Counted from the stretch's first letter, positions 41,001-47,759 are shown. The stretch: DNA of 64,000 nucleotides from Spisula solida (GCA_947247005.1 OX365957.1:10512817-10576816), one strand, 5' to 3'. Made by a program: numbers and translations. The notes: generated by a model not told the origin, from the sequence alone.

Positions 41001-41236
41001 TCAAACATTTGTGAAGATCTCAAGGTATATGTTCGACTGGCAATGTCAGTGACAGTTGTATTTGTTTACACAAATTAAATCACATGGTGTCCTTTCCAGT
41101 TTCATCAGGCAAATGACGAAACGAAAACAATGTGACAAGTTAAAATTTTGTGATTAAATGAGATATTTGAACACATAAATGCAACCACATACCCTCCAGC
41201 AAGCAGATGTATTCCATATTTATCACTTGAAGCCAT
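4856..41236 (-). CDS. SLC25A36: Mitochondrial pyrimidine nucleotide carrier, SLC25A33/SLC25A36 type (complete, 7 coding exons)
   Basis: Exons in coding order: 41236-41193, 36346-36092, 34820-34743, 30358-30258, 16977-16911, 5773-5511, 5067-4856. They have GT/AG junctions and compatible phases, and total 1020 nt, i.e. 339 residues and TGA. The product is an inner-membrane solute carrier with three carrier repeats. The signature motifs are PLEVVKTR (residues 27-34), PIWLIKTR (169-176) and PHEVVRTR (268-275). The tryptophan in the second motif, RLREEG after the third and the [12 protein letters not shown] tail are features I recall from the SLC25A33/36 (yeast Rim2) group, which exchanges pyrimidine nucleotides across the mitochondrial inner membrane. 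At 339 residues it is somewhat longer than the roughly 310-320 of vertebrate relatives; the extra length lies in the first matrix loop (exon 2). Start chosen: the ATG gives [15 protein letters not shown], matching the short N-terminus of the family. I cannot separate SLC25A33 from SLC25A36 orthology; the symbol marks the family. Introns are 4.8, 1.3, 4.4, 13.3, 11.1 and 0.4 kb. Confidence 0.93.
5511..5773 (-). CDS. SLC25A36: Carrier coding exon 6
   Basis: A 263-nt exon, acceptor TTTCTTTTCAG and donor GTATGTT, encodes residues 183-269. It includes [20 protein letters not shown] and [11 protein letters not shown] (helix 4), a variable linker, and [13 protein letters not shown] at the start of carrier repeat 3. 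The last base joins AG of exon 7 to make Glu270 of PHEVVRTR, so the third carrier motif is split by an intron. Confidence 0.95.
6388..6638 (+). mobile_element. hAT-like miniature element, copy A, 6-bp TSD TTAAAT
   Basis: The element runs from CAGGGTGTCAACAGGG to TTGACACCCCTG, with inverted ends, and is flanked on both sides by TTAAAT (6382-6387 and 6639-6644). It has no coding capacity. CAGGG-type ends suit the hAT superfamily, and 6-bp duplications recall the hAT6 group. It lies in carrier intron 5 and is a sequence relative of the element at 24950-25225. Confidence 0.85.
7290..8375. repeat. Dispersed repeat with about 160-bp tandem core
   Basis: Four diverged units of about 160 bp start at about 7729, 7889, 8049 and 8208, each with a phrase like CCTTTGACCTCTAAGT followed by GGTCTTGCGCATG and TTTAAAATCCAGTAAG. 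The stretch before them (7290-7720) carries a related repeat with TATTTTGAAATC. The layout of unique ends around a tandem core recalls bivalve pearl-type, Helitron-related elements; that link is from memory. Confidence 0.7.
8376..10001. other. Intronic DNA without recognised features
   Basis: Part of carrier intron 5. It is AT-rich with only short, unsupported open frames on either strand and no clear terminal repeats. Confidence 0.4.
10002..10082. repeat. 41-bp direct duplication
   Basis: A 41-bp segment beginning CCTCGAGTGAATGGATCTAT is present twice head to tail with essentially no divergence, so the duplication is recent. Confidence 0.9.
10860..10950. repeat. 91-bp near-perfect hairpin
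   Basis: Two 45-bp arms pair with only two mismatches around a single-base centre: GGCAGCGCG...CCATTACG, then G, then CGTAATGG...CGCGCTGCC. The arms are much richer in GC than the surroundings. It may be the remnant of a foldback MITE, or it could give a stable transcript hairpin. It lies in carrier intron 5. Confidence 0.95.
11541..11697 (+). CDS. Candidate orphan exon, product not recognised
   Basis: The acceptor CAGCTTTCACAG is followed by 157 nt that stay open as one base plus 52 codons, up to a consensus donor GTAAGG. The peptide starts [20 protein letters not shown] and later has [20 protein letters not shown]. Base composition is clearly richer in GC than the surroundings, and the other five frames are broken. 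It lies inside carrier intron 5 on the opposite strand, and no partner exons were found nearby. It could be a fragment of another gene, a pseudogene piece or an old transposon. I do not recognise the product. Confidence 0.35.
12493..14105. repeat. 41/43-bp satellite array, two subtypes
   Basis: The left part (12493-13435) repeats a unit of about 41 bp containing GCAGTCCCGTTAATAACC and TAGATACATTAAACACGACC. The right part (13675-14105) repeats a 43-bp version in which GATACAT is replaced by GATCTCTACAT and ACGACCATGG by ACACATTG. The left part itself is a mosaic of subtypes. A 239-bp transposable element splits the array at the boundary. Reverse-strand open frames in the array are artefacts. 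Confidence 0.95.
13436..13674 (+). mobile_element. hAT-like miniature element, copy C, 6-bp TSD CTACAT, inside the satellite
   Basis: The element begins CAGGGGTTCTACTG and ends AGTGTAGAACCCCTG. Both sides carry CTACAT (13430-13435 and 13675-13680). The intact satellite unit reads GATCTCTACATTAAACAC, so removing the element and one CTACAT restores it exactly. Internally it resembles copies A and B (a shared region around TTTTCATCAAATAACTTTCA) but is more diverged. Confidence 0.9.
14418..14490 (+). tRNA. tRNA-like sequence, Val(UAC)-like, probably a pseudogene or SINE head
   Basis: The segment is 73 nt long. The D arm is GGCTCAATCGGTAGAGAGC, the anticodon loop TTTACAG (anticodon UAC if the loop is placed normally), and the T arm CGGGTTCAAGCCCTG. 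The acceptor strands CAGTATC and GATAACTG pair only if one A is bulged, and the anticodon stem also needs a bulge. A run of six T follows within about 10 nt, which would serve as a Pol III terminator. The two bulges argue for a decayed copy rather than a working tRNA. Confidence 0.4.
15086..15156 (-). repeat. tRNA-like remnant
   Basis: On the minus strand the sequence has an A-box-like TGGTCCAATGGATAAGGCG and, 40 nt later, a B-box-like TAGGTTCTATCC. It resembles a decayed tRNA or the promoter head of a SINE. The cloverleaf cannot be closed. Confidence 0.35.
15680..15990. repeat. Foldback element, family F copy 1
   Basis: The two arms meet at a hairpin around CCTTGTGAAACC...GGTTTCACAGGG. The left arm has TTTATTTCTTCATCGATTTC and TTTCCATGAAATAT; the right arm carries diverged reverse complements. 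The outer left part (AGCAATACCACGTGAC, AAATTTGTAAACATTGG) matches the copy at 63600-64000, showing a dispersed family. Confidence 0.7.
16112..16143. repeat. 32-bp perfect palindrome
   Basis: The 16-nt half AATTCTATAGGGTATT is followed immediately by its exact reverse complement. Weaker complementarity continues outward for some 40 nt on each side (AATTGAAGTCATTATAGTATT against a region ending AACTTCAAAATGCC), so it may be the core of a small inverted-repeat element. Confidence 0.9.
16911..16977 (-). CDS. SLC25A36: Carrier coding exon 5 (second carrier motif)
   Basis: A small 67-nt exon with acceptor CCACTTCAG and donor GTGAGT encodes residues 161-181, including [15 protein letters not shown], and the first two bases of Lys182. 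The [13 protein letters not shown] block is the most recognisable part of the second carrier repeat in this family. The flanking introns are 13.3 and 11.1 kb. Confidence 0.93.
17001..19190. other. Intron 4, upstream part
   Basis: AT-rich intronic DNA with no supported gene. A TTAAGGAGGTACGGGC motif at 17667 matches, in inverse, a motif at about 22805-22818. No open frame between them looks real. Confidence 0.35.
19200..19650. repeat. Degenerate minisatellite, about 24-27 bp
   Basis: Imperfect units share CCAATTATTTTCCTTATGCG and a ...ACGACAGTC or ATGATGGTC segment. Long open frames on both strands across this region, including a 156-codon one on the minus strand rich in RADKENN, simply read the repeat. 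Confidence 0.85.
20048..20900 (+). repeat. Dispersed repeat with about 190-bp tandem core
   Basis: It starts with a short hairpin, TGCTCCCCGAAGGGTGAGCA, then TAGTCGCCGCTTTGTCCG. About five units of roughly 185-190 bp follow, each with TGTCCGGGCCATAACTT, AGTATTAGAGATATCAATTT and GGAAGTGCAGTGCACAAGAA. The units decay towards the right. No coding sequence is present. Confidence 0.85.
21130..22100. other. Intronic DNA without recognised features
   Basis: AT-rich, with short open frames only and no clear repeats or splice-supported exons. Confidence 0.35.
22105..22395. repeat. Right end of a dispersed repeat with terminal hairpin
   Basis: The segment has AGGTCAAGGTCAAAATGGGG, a run of GGACGGACGGACGAACGAAC, and ends in a GCCTCCCCATCT / CGATAGGGGGGC hairpin followed by ATAAAAATAG. 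The layout mirrors the hairpin end at 20048, suggesting the same general class of element. Confidence 0.6.
22396..24001. other. Intronic DNA
   Basis: AT-rich intron 4 sequence. Apart from the tRNA-like segment at 23165 and the TTAA-anchored motif near 22815, I see no supported feature. Confidence 0.35.
23165..23247 (+). repeat. tRNA-like remnant
   Basis: An A-box-like TTAGCTACATAGGTAACGCG and a B-box-like CTCGAGTTCAAATCCTAC stand about 45 nt apart, as in a tRNA or tRNA-derived SINE. The middle part is too long and irregular for a clean anticodon arm. Confidence 0.4.
24002..24818. repeat. 13-bp array built from two alternating unit types, about 63 copies
   Basis: The array mixes CATGTTATCATAC and CATCTCATCATAC, which differ at three bases, in an irregular order. 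Rare markers show internal duplication: GTTATTATAC occurs at about 24331, 24500 and 24617 (169 and 117 bp apart, both multiples of 13), and CATCAAACC recurs near 24141, 24245 and 24687 (multiples of 13). As 13 is not a multiple of 3 and the units lack forward stops, long open frames exist in all three forward frames and are artefacts. Confidence 0.97.
24950..25225 (+). mobile_element. hAT-like miniature element, copy B, 6-bp TSD CACAAT
   Basis: It begins CAGGGGTGTCAACAGGGCC and ends AAATTGACACCCCTG. Both flanks are CACAAT (24944-24949 and 25226-25231). Most of its length aligns by eye with copy A (shared blocks CAGCTGACCATTTTTGCC and GAGATATTTTGATCAAATAA). It is non-coding and inserted in intron 4. 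Confidence 0.9.
25226..27773. other. Intronic DNA without recognised features
   Basis: AT-rich intron 4 sequence; only short open frames, a G-run near 27345, and no clear repeats or exons. Confidence 0.35.
27774..28262. repeat. 32/34-bp minisatellite, about 15 copies
   Basis: The unit contains GTATGTATGTTTGTGTCATA and CAGAGATATAAG. Variants carry an extra GA (AGAGAGATATAAG) or TGTGCCACACAG. Minus-strand open frames over it read repeated HTYLISL-like peptides and are artefacts. Confidence 0.95.
28263..30257. other. Intronic DNA adjoining carrier exon 4
   Basis: AT-rich intron sequence. A short duplication near 30005-30050 repeats CAATCCCCCATCTGAAGACTGAA. No supported exon is present. Confidence 0.35.
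30258..30358 (-). CDS. SLC25A36: Carrier coding exon 4
   Basis: A 101-nt exon, acceptor CTATTTTAG and donor GTAAAGT, encodes residues 127-159 starting [20 protein letters not shown] and ending in VHVGAAITA, plus one base of Gly160. It covers helix 2 and the linker into carrier repeat 2. The following intron is about 13.3 kb and full of repeats. Confidence 0.93.
31315..31482. repeat. 84-bp tandem duplication
   Basis: Two adjacent copies share ACGAAACAGTC, GACACCTCAGGACCCTTCTC and TGGCCACGCAAT, with a few differences. Open frames over it on both strands have no other support. Confidence 0.9.
32491..33374 (+). mobile_element. pogo/Tigger-like MITE flanked by TA
   Basis: The ends CAGTGGAACCCCTCTAGTC and its reverse counterpart ...TTAGAGGGGTTCCACTG are inverted repeats flanked by TA on both sides (32489-32490, 33375-33376). 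CCCCTCT...TCCGGA blocks recur inside both ends (for example 32570-32600 and 33297-33330). CAGTGGAACC-type ends with TA targets fit the pogo/Tigger branch of Tc1/mariner. At 884 bp, without a transposase frame, it must be non-autonomous. It lies in carrier intron 3. Confidence 0.9.
34330..34690 (+). pseudogene. 3' end of a dead non-LTR retrotransposon (LINE)
   Basis: The plus-strand frame contains [20 protein letters not shown] followed by [13 protein letters not shown] and a stop. The F-P-R-T-I-x-x-W-N-x-L-P...F-x-x-x-L pattern is typical of the C-terminus of LINE ORF2 proteins (CR1/L2/Jockey-like). The region after the stop is T-rich and then has CCCTGTAATAGTCGGCAATT, a plausible LINE 3' UTR. 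All upstream reverse transcriptase is missing, as expected for a 5'-truncated copy. It sits just upstream (in + coordinates) of carrier exon 3. Confidence 0.75.
34743..34820 (-). CDS. SLC25A36: Carrier coding exon 3
   Basis: A 78-nt exon between acceptor TTATTTGTAG and donor GTATGT encodes residues 101-125, [20 protein letters not shown] followed by GVAPS, plus two bases of Arg126. The [20 protein letters not shown] pattern is the end of carrier repeat 1, leading into helix 2. Confidence 0.93.
34900..36090. other. Carrier intron 2
   Basis: Intron between exons 2 and 3. AT-rich with no recognisable repeat or gene. Confidence 0.4.
36092..36346 (-). CDS. SLC25A36: Carrier coding exon 2 (first carrier motif and long matrix loop)
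   Basis: The acceptor TTTCCTTTCAG precedes A-ATT-GGT. The exon encodes residues 16-99 and part of Arg100, with the motif [13 protein letters not shown]. The matrix loop that follows is long, rich in Asn, Ser and Thr, and poorly conserved; it explains why this protein exceeds its vertebrate relatives in length. The exon ends in YYCLR and donor GTAATC. An opposite-strand open frame over the same bases is a shadow. Confidence 0.93.
36420..37629. other. Carrier intron 1, distal part
   Basis: No supported features; short open frames only. Confidence 0.35.
37630..39090 (-). repeat. Tandem-core dispersed repeat (family P), interrupted by an insertion
   Basis: The outer parts (37630-37797 and 38767-39090) carry the family phrases GTGATCACTCTTCGTCC, TTTATGAAACTTGGTCACAA and TGATCATCTCAACAAAATCT, as in the copy at 52045-52835. 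The reading of the repeat is broken at 37798 and resumes at 38767 with CACAATTTTAGCCC, so a block of DNA was inserted into it. Confidence 0.75.
37798..38766. mobile_element. Inserted element with GATATCCTTTCCGCTACCA ends and an internal foldback
   Basis: The left end GATATCCTTTCCGCTACCA is matched in inverse at 38749-38766 (TGGTAGCGGAAAGGATATC). Inside, TTTAGGTCGAAAACTACGGG / GTTTCCCCATCCCCTACCTA (38305-38365) is a diverged reverse complement of 38640-38715, giving a second, longer inverted repeat. A T-run lies at 38017-38041. There is no transposase frame; a 118-codon frame at 38434-38790 has no support. Confidence 0.65.
39450..39698 (+). repeat. SINE-like dispersed repeat, family S copy 1 (no tRNA-like head)
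   Basis: It aligns by eye with 62065-62560: GTTCGACTGAGACAGTC, GTTTTGTCCCTATCTAATTT, GATACACGGGAAACTATCC and TGTAGTTGGGTGGAAAACAC all have counterparts there. Only one GAGACAGTC unit is present. The copy stops at about 39698, before the tRNA-like part found in copy 2. Confidence 0.8.
39780..40115. repeat. Foldback element, family F copy 2 (right arm)
   Basis: It contains CACCCTGTGAAACCT, then AAGGTTTCACATG, then a right arm with TTCCCTTAGACCGGCGTATG and ATAAAATACTTTTGG. The arm continues through CAATGTTGAGAAATT and AAGTCACATGGTATTTC, which are reverse complements of the outer left arm of the copy at 63600-63690. The left arm is largely missing. Confidence 0.75.
40116..41192. other. Carrier intron 1, proximal part
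   Basis: AT-rich with short open frames on both strands and no supported exon or repeat. Confidence 0.35.
41193..41236 (-). CDS. SLC25A36: Carrier coding exon 1 (start)
   Basis: The ATG at 41236-41234 opens 14 codons plus GG, reading [14 protein letters not shown] and then a split glycine. The donor follows as GTATGTGG. The split GG completes with the A that opens exon 2, giving the LLAGG-IGGTVGA sequence at the start of the first transmembrane helix of carrier repeat 1. Confidence 0.88.
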
Positions 41237-41385
41237 GGAACTGTAAATTTTCAATCCGCCATCGAAAATGTTCACTATCAAGTGTGTGTCAGATTGTTTG
41301 GAAAATTTCTACAATGCACGCAGTGTGTGAATGTGTTGCCACTGTAAGCCAGTCAAATCGCTCCGTTAATTCGGTCATTCATTTC

Positions 41386-41390
41386 ATTGG
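41386..41390 (-). promoter_or_regulatory. CCAAT box upstream of the carrier gene
   Basis: On the minus strand the sequence GCTCAGCCAATGAAAT lies about 150 bp upstream of the carrier ATG. No convincing TATA box is seen. A CCAAT box is plausible for a housekeeping mitochondrial gene, but a five-base match is weak evidence. Confidence 0.25.
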
Positions 41391-41849
41391 CTGAGCGTAC
41401 TATCATTCCTTGACCTCGTGAATAAAGATTTTTAACCCGTAGTCTACTTGATAAGGGTCACAGGTGAGGCCGCCCCAGTAAACAGACCGTTGCAAGTCAA
41501 CTTTGTTTACAAATATACGTTCGACGTAAAATGCATGTTTAGGCGGGAAAAGTTAATTGAAGTTGTTATATAATATTGGTTGGTTGGTTCTCGGCCTTAA
41601 TTTGAGAAAATGTGCACCGACTGATTTAAAATACATGACTCCGACAGGGACGTAGCTTAGTCGAAATCAATCTTTAGGCCACGTTATAACTTATTTTAGG
41701 GGGGGTTCGGGGTCATGGTCCCTCGGATTTTTTTTCAATTTTGTATCGTCGCAGATGCATTCTTAGCCGTTAAGAGAAACAACTACGACTGTCAATTGTA
41801 ATACGGTAAATATAATTCATCAAAATATATAAATCAGTAACATGAATAA

Positions 41850-41935
41850 ACAAGAGGGCCTTAGGTCGCTCACCTGTCGAACTTAACCTAGATTTTGGTG
41901 CGATGATCATTGTGACCAAGTTTCAGATTAGACCA
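41850..41935 (+). repeat. Truncated end of family P repeat
   Basis: AACAAGAGGGCCTTAGGTCG, CTCACCTGTCGAACTTAACC and GATCATTGTGACCAAGTTTC match one end of the family P copies at 48604 and 52835. Similarity stops at about 41930. The left edge of the 1845-bp tandem unit falls inside this remnant. Confidence 0.8.
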
Positions 41936-43754
41936 ATATTGCATTTTTGGCATTTTTATTTTTTCAACTTTCTGTGAAAAAGTGTAGGCCACGGCCTATA
42001 GACTGCTATAGGAAGTTGCGCCCCTATCCGACGGATCTATTATTTTCTCAGGGGAAGGGGGCGATATCCAATTAGCTATTTCTTCTCAGGAAATCCGAAA
42101 GCGCAGATTTAATATCTAATACAAGCGACAGAGTCCAGGGGGTTTAGTCAGATTTATTATTGGAGGGGTGTGCTGATAGGACTGTTAGCCCAGCCACATT
42201 ACACATGTATTTTATAAAGAGTCAAAATTCAAGCCCCAAGGGGTACCTGGGATGGCCTCCCCCTGGATCTGTTCATGGATTGAGTATCTAGATGGGCTGA
42301 TTAGAGGGGAAGGGAACACGACTTTGAATTTTGGCAAAAACAAGGTCAAGTAGGCCTATTAAAGACTTATCAAACTCCTCATATGATCTTTGGGCCCATG
42401 CATGTAATAATTTTGTCCCTCTGATGGGATGACCTGAACTAAAGAGCAAGTCAGACCAAAAGCCTTCGGTGCAATATTAGGTTCCAGACTAAACGTTAAC
42501 TAATCAAGGGCAGATTTAGGGGGGAGGGGAGCATAAAGGCAATTGTCTTCTGGAACATACCCCTACTTATCCGGTGGCGAGGATAAATAAAAGCAAATAA
42601 AAAAATAAACATACCACGCATGTTAATTAAATGTATATGACACTCTATAGTAACGTAAATATGCTGTCGCTTACACATATCGATCGGCCGATTAACAATG
42701 TTACCGCGGTAAGCGTAAAACGCACTAGTCAAATTCTACCCTGCTTTATGTAAGACCTCATAATTTTCGTATCTATTATCCGATTTTAAATATTTAAAGC
42801 TTGTAATGAAGCAGAGATATATGTCTGTCTTTTAATACAACATTCATCACGATACACTAATTATTAAATCCACGGCGACGAGTAAGAATCCGTTCCGCGT
42901 AAAAGTAAGTTTAAAATACCCTTTTTTTACCAAATAAAAATACAACCAACGGTCGAAAATCATCAAATATGAATTTAATTTTTGATCGATTTTGTTCATT
43001 AAAACTTGTTTTAAAAGCTAATACTTTAAGGTTTTATGAAATGTAAAACTTATTTATAAAGCATTTGTGAGTTGTCGACCGCCAACGATTTGATTAAACT
43101 TCGTGCATTTATGTACTAATTATTGCAAATAAATTTTCAAAATGGCGGAATCACGTCGAAACGCGTGTGAAACGGGCACCTGCACACCTTCCATGCGCTA
43201 ATTGAAAACATATTTTTGATTGAAACTTGTTTAAATTGTGAGATTAAATACGTTTTGAGGTACTGGTTGTACTTTTTTCTGGTTTCTATTGGTTCTGTCT
43301 TTACAAAATGGAGTCAAAAATAGTGATTTTTGTCACGATGCGGGACTATTATTTTCGGTAGCTGTATTGAACTTGCAGACTTATTGCCGAATGTTAATTA
43401 TAAAATGGCGATTAATTACAATATGACCTGCTATTAAATGCATTTTGAGAGGTATTGGTTGCATTAAATTACGAACCATGATGCTAGCTTTTGAAAAAAT
43501 CGCCACAAAAGATGATCAATGGTCGGCGTAGTTTACATCAAACATTATTATGAATACGTCCGTTCTGTTTTATTTCGTTGGCGGTCGACAACTCGCAAAT
43601 GCTTTAAAAATAAGTTTTACATTTTATAAAACCTTACAGTATAAGCTTTTAAAACAAGCTTTAATGAACAAAACCGATCAAAAATTAAATTCATGTTTGA
43701 TGATTTTCGACCGTTGATTGAATTTTTATTTGGTAAAAAACAGGATATTTTAAA
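41910..43754. repeat. 1845-bp tandem unit, copy 1
   Basis: First of three head-to-tail copies (period exactly 1845 bp). The unit holds about 700 bp of flanking DNA, then the left arm, loop and truncated right arm of a long inverted-repeat element. Differences between copies are a handful of bases (for example AAACTCCTCATATG here, AAACTCTTCATATG in copy 2). A 78-codon minus-strand frame repeats in all copies and overlaps the left arm; I do not consider it a gene. Confidence 0.97.
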
Positions 43755-45599
43755 TTGTGACCAAGTTTCAGATTAGACCAATATTGCATTTTTGGCATTT
43801 TTATTTTTTCAACTTTCTGTGAAAAAGTGTAGGCCACGGCCTATAGACTGCTATAGGAAGTTGCGCCCCTATCCGACGGATCTATTATTTTCTCAGGGGA
43901 AGGGGGCGATATCCAATTAGCTATTTCTTCTCAGGAAATCCGAAAGCGCAGATTTAATATCTAATACAAGCGACAGAGTCCAGGGGGTTTAGTCAGATTT
44001 ATTATTGGAGGGGTGTGCTGATAGGACTGTTAGCCCAGCCACATTACACATGTATTTTATAAAGAGTCAAAATTCAAGCCCCAAGGGGTACCTGGGATGG
44101 CCTCCCCCTGGATCTGTTCATGGATTGAGTATCTAGATGGGCTGATTAGAGGGGAAGGGAACACGACTTTGAATTTTGGCAAAAACAAGGTCAAGTAGGC
44201 CTATTAAAGACTTATCAAACTCTTCATATGATCTTTGGGCCCATGCATGTAATAATTTTGTCCCTCTGATGGGATGACCTGAACTAAAGAGCAAGTCAGA
44301 CCAAAAGCCTTCGGTGCAATATTAGGTTCCAGACTAAACGTTAACTAATCAAGGGCAGATTTAGGGGGGAGGGGAGCATAAAGGCAATTGTCTTCTGGAA
44401 CATACCCCTACTTATCCGGTGGCGAGGATAAATAAAAGCAAATAAAAAAATAAACATACCACGCATGTTAATTAAATGTATATGACACTCTATAGTAACG
44501 TAAATATGCTGTCGCTTACACATATCGATCGGCCGATTAACAATGTTACCGCGGTAAGCGTAAAACGCACTAGTCAAATTCTACCCTGCTTTATGTAAGA
44601 CCTCATAATTTTCGTATCTATTATCCGATTTTAAATATTTAAAGCTTGTAATGAAGCAGAGATATATGTCTGTCTTTTAATACAACATTCATCACGATAC
44701 ACTAATTATTAAATCCACGGCGACGAGTAAGAATCCGTTCCGCGTAAAAGTAAGTTTAAAATACCCTTTTTTTACCAAATAAAAATACAACCAACGGTCG
44801 AAAATCATCAAATATGAATTTAATTTTTGATCGATTTTGTTCATTAAAACTTGTTTTAAAAGCTAATACTTTAAGGTTTTATGAAATGTAAAACTTATTT
44901 ATAAAGCATTTGTGAGTTGTCGACCGCCAACGATTTGATTAAACTTCGTGCATTTATGTACTAATTATTGCAAATAAATTTTCAAAATGGCGGAATCACG
45001 TCGAAACGCGTGTGAAACGGGCACCTGCACACCTTCCATGCGCTAATTGAAAACATATTTTTGATTGAAACTTGTTTAAATTGTGAGATTAAATACGTTT
45101 TGAGGTACTGGTTGTACTTTTTTCTGGTTTCTATTGGTTCTGTCTTTACAAAATGGAGTCAAAAATAGTGATTTTTGTCACGATGCGGGACTATTATTTT
45201 CGGTAGCTGTATTGAACTTGCAGACTTATTGCCGAATGTTAATTATAAAATGGCGATTAATTACAATATGACCTGCTATTAAATGCATTTTGAGAGGTAT
45301 TGGTTGCATTAAATTACGAACCATGATGCTAGCTTTTGAAAAAATCGCCACAAAAGATGATCAATGGTCGGCGTAGTTTACATCAAACATTATTATGAAT
45401 ACGTCCGTTCTGTTTTATTTCGTTGGCGGTCGACAACTCGCAAATGCTTTAAAAATAAGTTTTACATTTTATAAAACCTTACAGTATAAGCTTTTAAAAC
45501 AAGCTTTAATGAACAAAACCGATCAAAAATTAAATTCATGTTTGATGATTTTCGACCGTTGATTGAATTTTTATTTGGTAAAAAACAGGATATTTTAAA
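43755..45599. repeat. 1845-bp tandem unit, copy 2
   Basis: Same unit as copy 1, joined to it by the sequence GATATTTTAAATTGTGACC. At this junction the truncated right arm of the inverted-repeat element meets the family P fragment that begins the unit. There are only about one or two differences from copy 1. Confidence 0.97.
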
Positions 45600-47444
45600 T
45601 TGTGACCAAGTTTCAGATTAGACCAATATTGCATTTTTGGCATTTTTATTTTTTCAACTTTCTGTGAAAAAGTGTAGGCCACGGCCTATAGACTGCTATA
45701 GGAAGTTGCGCCCCTATCCGACGGATCTATTATTTTCTCAGGGGAAGGGGGCGATATCCAATTAGCTATTTCTTCTCAGGAAATCCGAAAGCGCAGATTT
45801 AATATCTAATACAAGCGACAGAGTCCAGGGGGTTTAGTCAGATTTATTATTGGAGGGGTGTGCTGATAGGACTGTTAGCCCAGCCACATTACACATGTAT
45901 TTTATAAAGAGTCAAAATTCAAGCCCCAAGGGGTACCTGGGATGGCCTCCCCCTGGATCTGTTCATGGATTGAGTATCTAGATGGGCTGATTAGAGGGGA
46001 AGGGAACACGACTTTGAATTTTGGCAAAAACAAGGTCAAGTAGGCCTATTAAAAGACTTATCAACTCTTCATATGATCTTTGGGCCCATGCATGTAATAA
46101 TTTTGTCCCTCTGATGGGATGACCTGAACTAAAGAGCAAGTCAGACCAAAAGCCTTCGGTGCAATATTAGGTTCCAGACTAAACGTTAACTAATCAAGGG
46201 CAGATTTAGGGGGGAGGGGAGCATAAAGGCAATTGTCTTCTGGAACATACCCCTACTTATCCGGTGGCGAGGATAAATAAAAGCAAATAAAAAAATAAAC
46301 ATACCACGCATGTTAATTAAATGTATATGACACTCTATAGTAACGTAAATATGCTGTCGCTTACACATATCGATCGGCCGATTAACAATGTTACCGCGGT
46401 AAGCGTAAAACGCACTAGTCAAATTCTACCCTGCTTTATGTAAGACCTCATAATTTTCGTATCTATTATCCGATTTTAAATATTTAAAGCTTGTAATGAA
46501 GCAGAGATATATGTCTGTCTTTTAATACAACATTCATCACGATACACTAATTATTAAATCCACGGCGACGAGTAAGAATCCGTTCCGCGTAAAAGTAAGT
46601 TTAAAATACCCTTTTTTTACCAAATAAAAATACAACCAACGGTCGAAAATCATCAAATATGAATTTAATTTTTGATCGATTTTGTTCATTAAAACTTGTT
46701 TTAAAAGCTAATACTTTAAGGTTTTATGAAATGTAAAACTTATTTATAAAGCATTTGTGAGTTGTCGACCGCCAACGATTTGATTAAACTTCGTGCATTT
46801 ATGTACTAATTATTGCAAATAAATTTTCAAAATGGCGGAATCACGTCGAAACGCGTGTGAAACGGGCACCTGCACACCTTCCATGCGCTAATTGAAAACA
46901 TATTTTTGATTGAAACTTGTTTAAATTGTGAGATTAAATACGTTTTGAGGTACTGGTTGTACTTTTTTCTGGTTTCTATTGGTTCTGTCTTTACAAAATG
47001 GAGTCAAAAATAGTGATTTTTGTCACGATGCGGGACTATTATTTTCGGTAGCTGTATTGAACTTGCAGACTTATTGCCGAATGTTAATTATAAAATGGCG
47101 ATTAATTACAATATGACCTGCTATTAAATGCATTTTGAGAGGTATTGGTTGCATTAAATTACGAACCATGATGCTAGCTTTTGAAAAAATCGCCACAAAA
47201 GATGATCAATGGTCGGCGTAGTTTACATCAAACATTATTATGAATACGTCCATTCTGTTTTATTTCGTTGGCGGTCGACAACTCGCAAATGCTTTAAAAA
47301 TAAGTTTTACATTTTATAAAACCTTACAGTATAAGCTTTTAAAACAAGCTTTAATGAACAAAACCGATCAAAAATTAAATTCATGTTTGATGATTTTCGA
47401 CCGTTGATTGAATTTTTATTTGGTAAAAAACAGGATATTTTAAA
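45600..47444. repeat. 1845-bp tandem unit, copy 3
   Basis: Third copy, with small private changes (TATTAAAAGACTTATCAACT; GTCCATTCTG instead of GTCCGTTCTG). Unlike the others, its right arm does not stop at GATATTTTAAA but continues into the full outer arm (CTTACTTTTACGCGGAACGG) up to 47751. Confidence 0.97.
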
Positions 47445-47751
47445 CTTACTTTTACGCGGAACGGATTCTTACTCGTCGCCGTGGATTTAATAACTAGGGT
47501 ATCGTGATGAATGTTGTATTAATAGACAGGCATATATCTCTGCTTCATTACAAGCTTTAAATATTTAAAATCGGATAATAGATACGAAAATTATGAGGTC
47601 TTACATAAAGCAGGGTAGAATTTGACTAGTGCGTTTTACGCTTAACGCGGTAACATTGTTAATCGGCCGATCGTTATGTGTGAGCGACAGCATATTACCC
47701 CTTTTACGTATGTTAATATAGAGTGTCATATACATTTAATTAACATGCGTG
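46305..47751. mobile_element. Complete long-TIR element with 7-bp TSD AACATAC
   Basis: The left arm is 46305-46776 (about 472 bp, starting CACGCATGTTAATTAAATGT), the loop is 46777-47266, and the right arm is 47267-47751, ending TTAACATGCGTG. The arms are reverse complements with modest divergence. AACATAC lies directly outside both ends (46298-46304 and 47752-47758), which is what a target-site duplication looks like. The loop has short AAATGGCGG / AAATGGAGTC segments but no long frame, so it is non-autonomous or decayed. I cannot assign a superfamily; 7-8 bp duplications would fit several. Confidence 0.85.
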
Positions 47752-47759
47752 AACATACT

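Noticed and set aside
42496..46422. A 78-codon minus-strand frame found three times
   Set aside because: It recurs only because the 1845-bp unit is triplicated. It overlaps the inverted arm and has no protein-like features or supporting splice sites.
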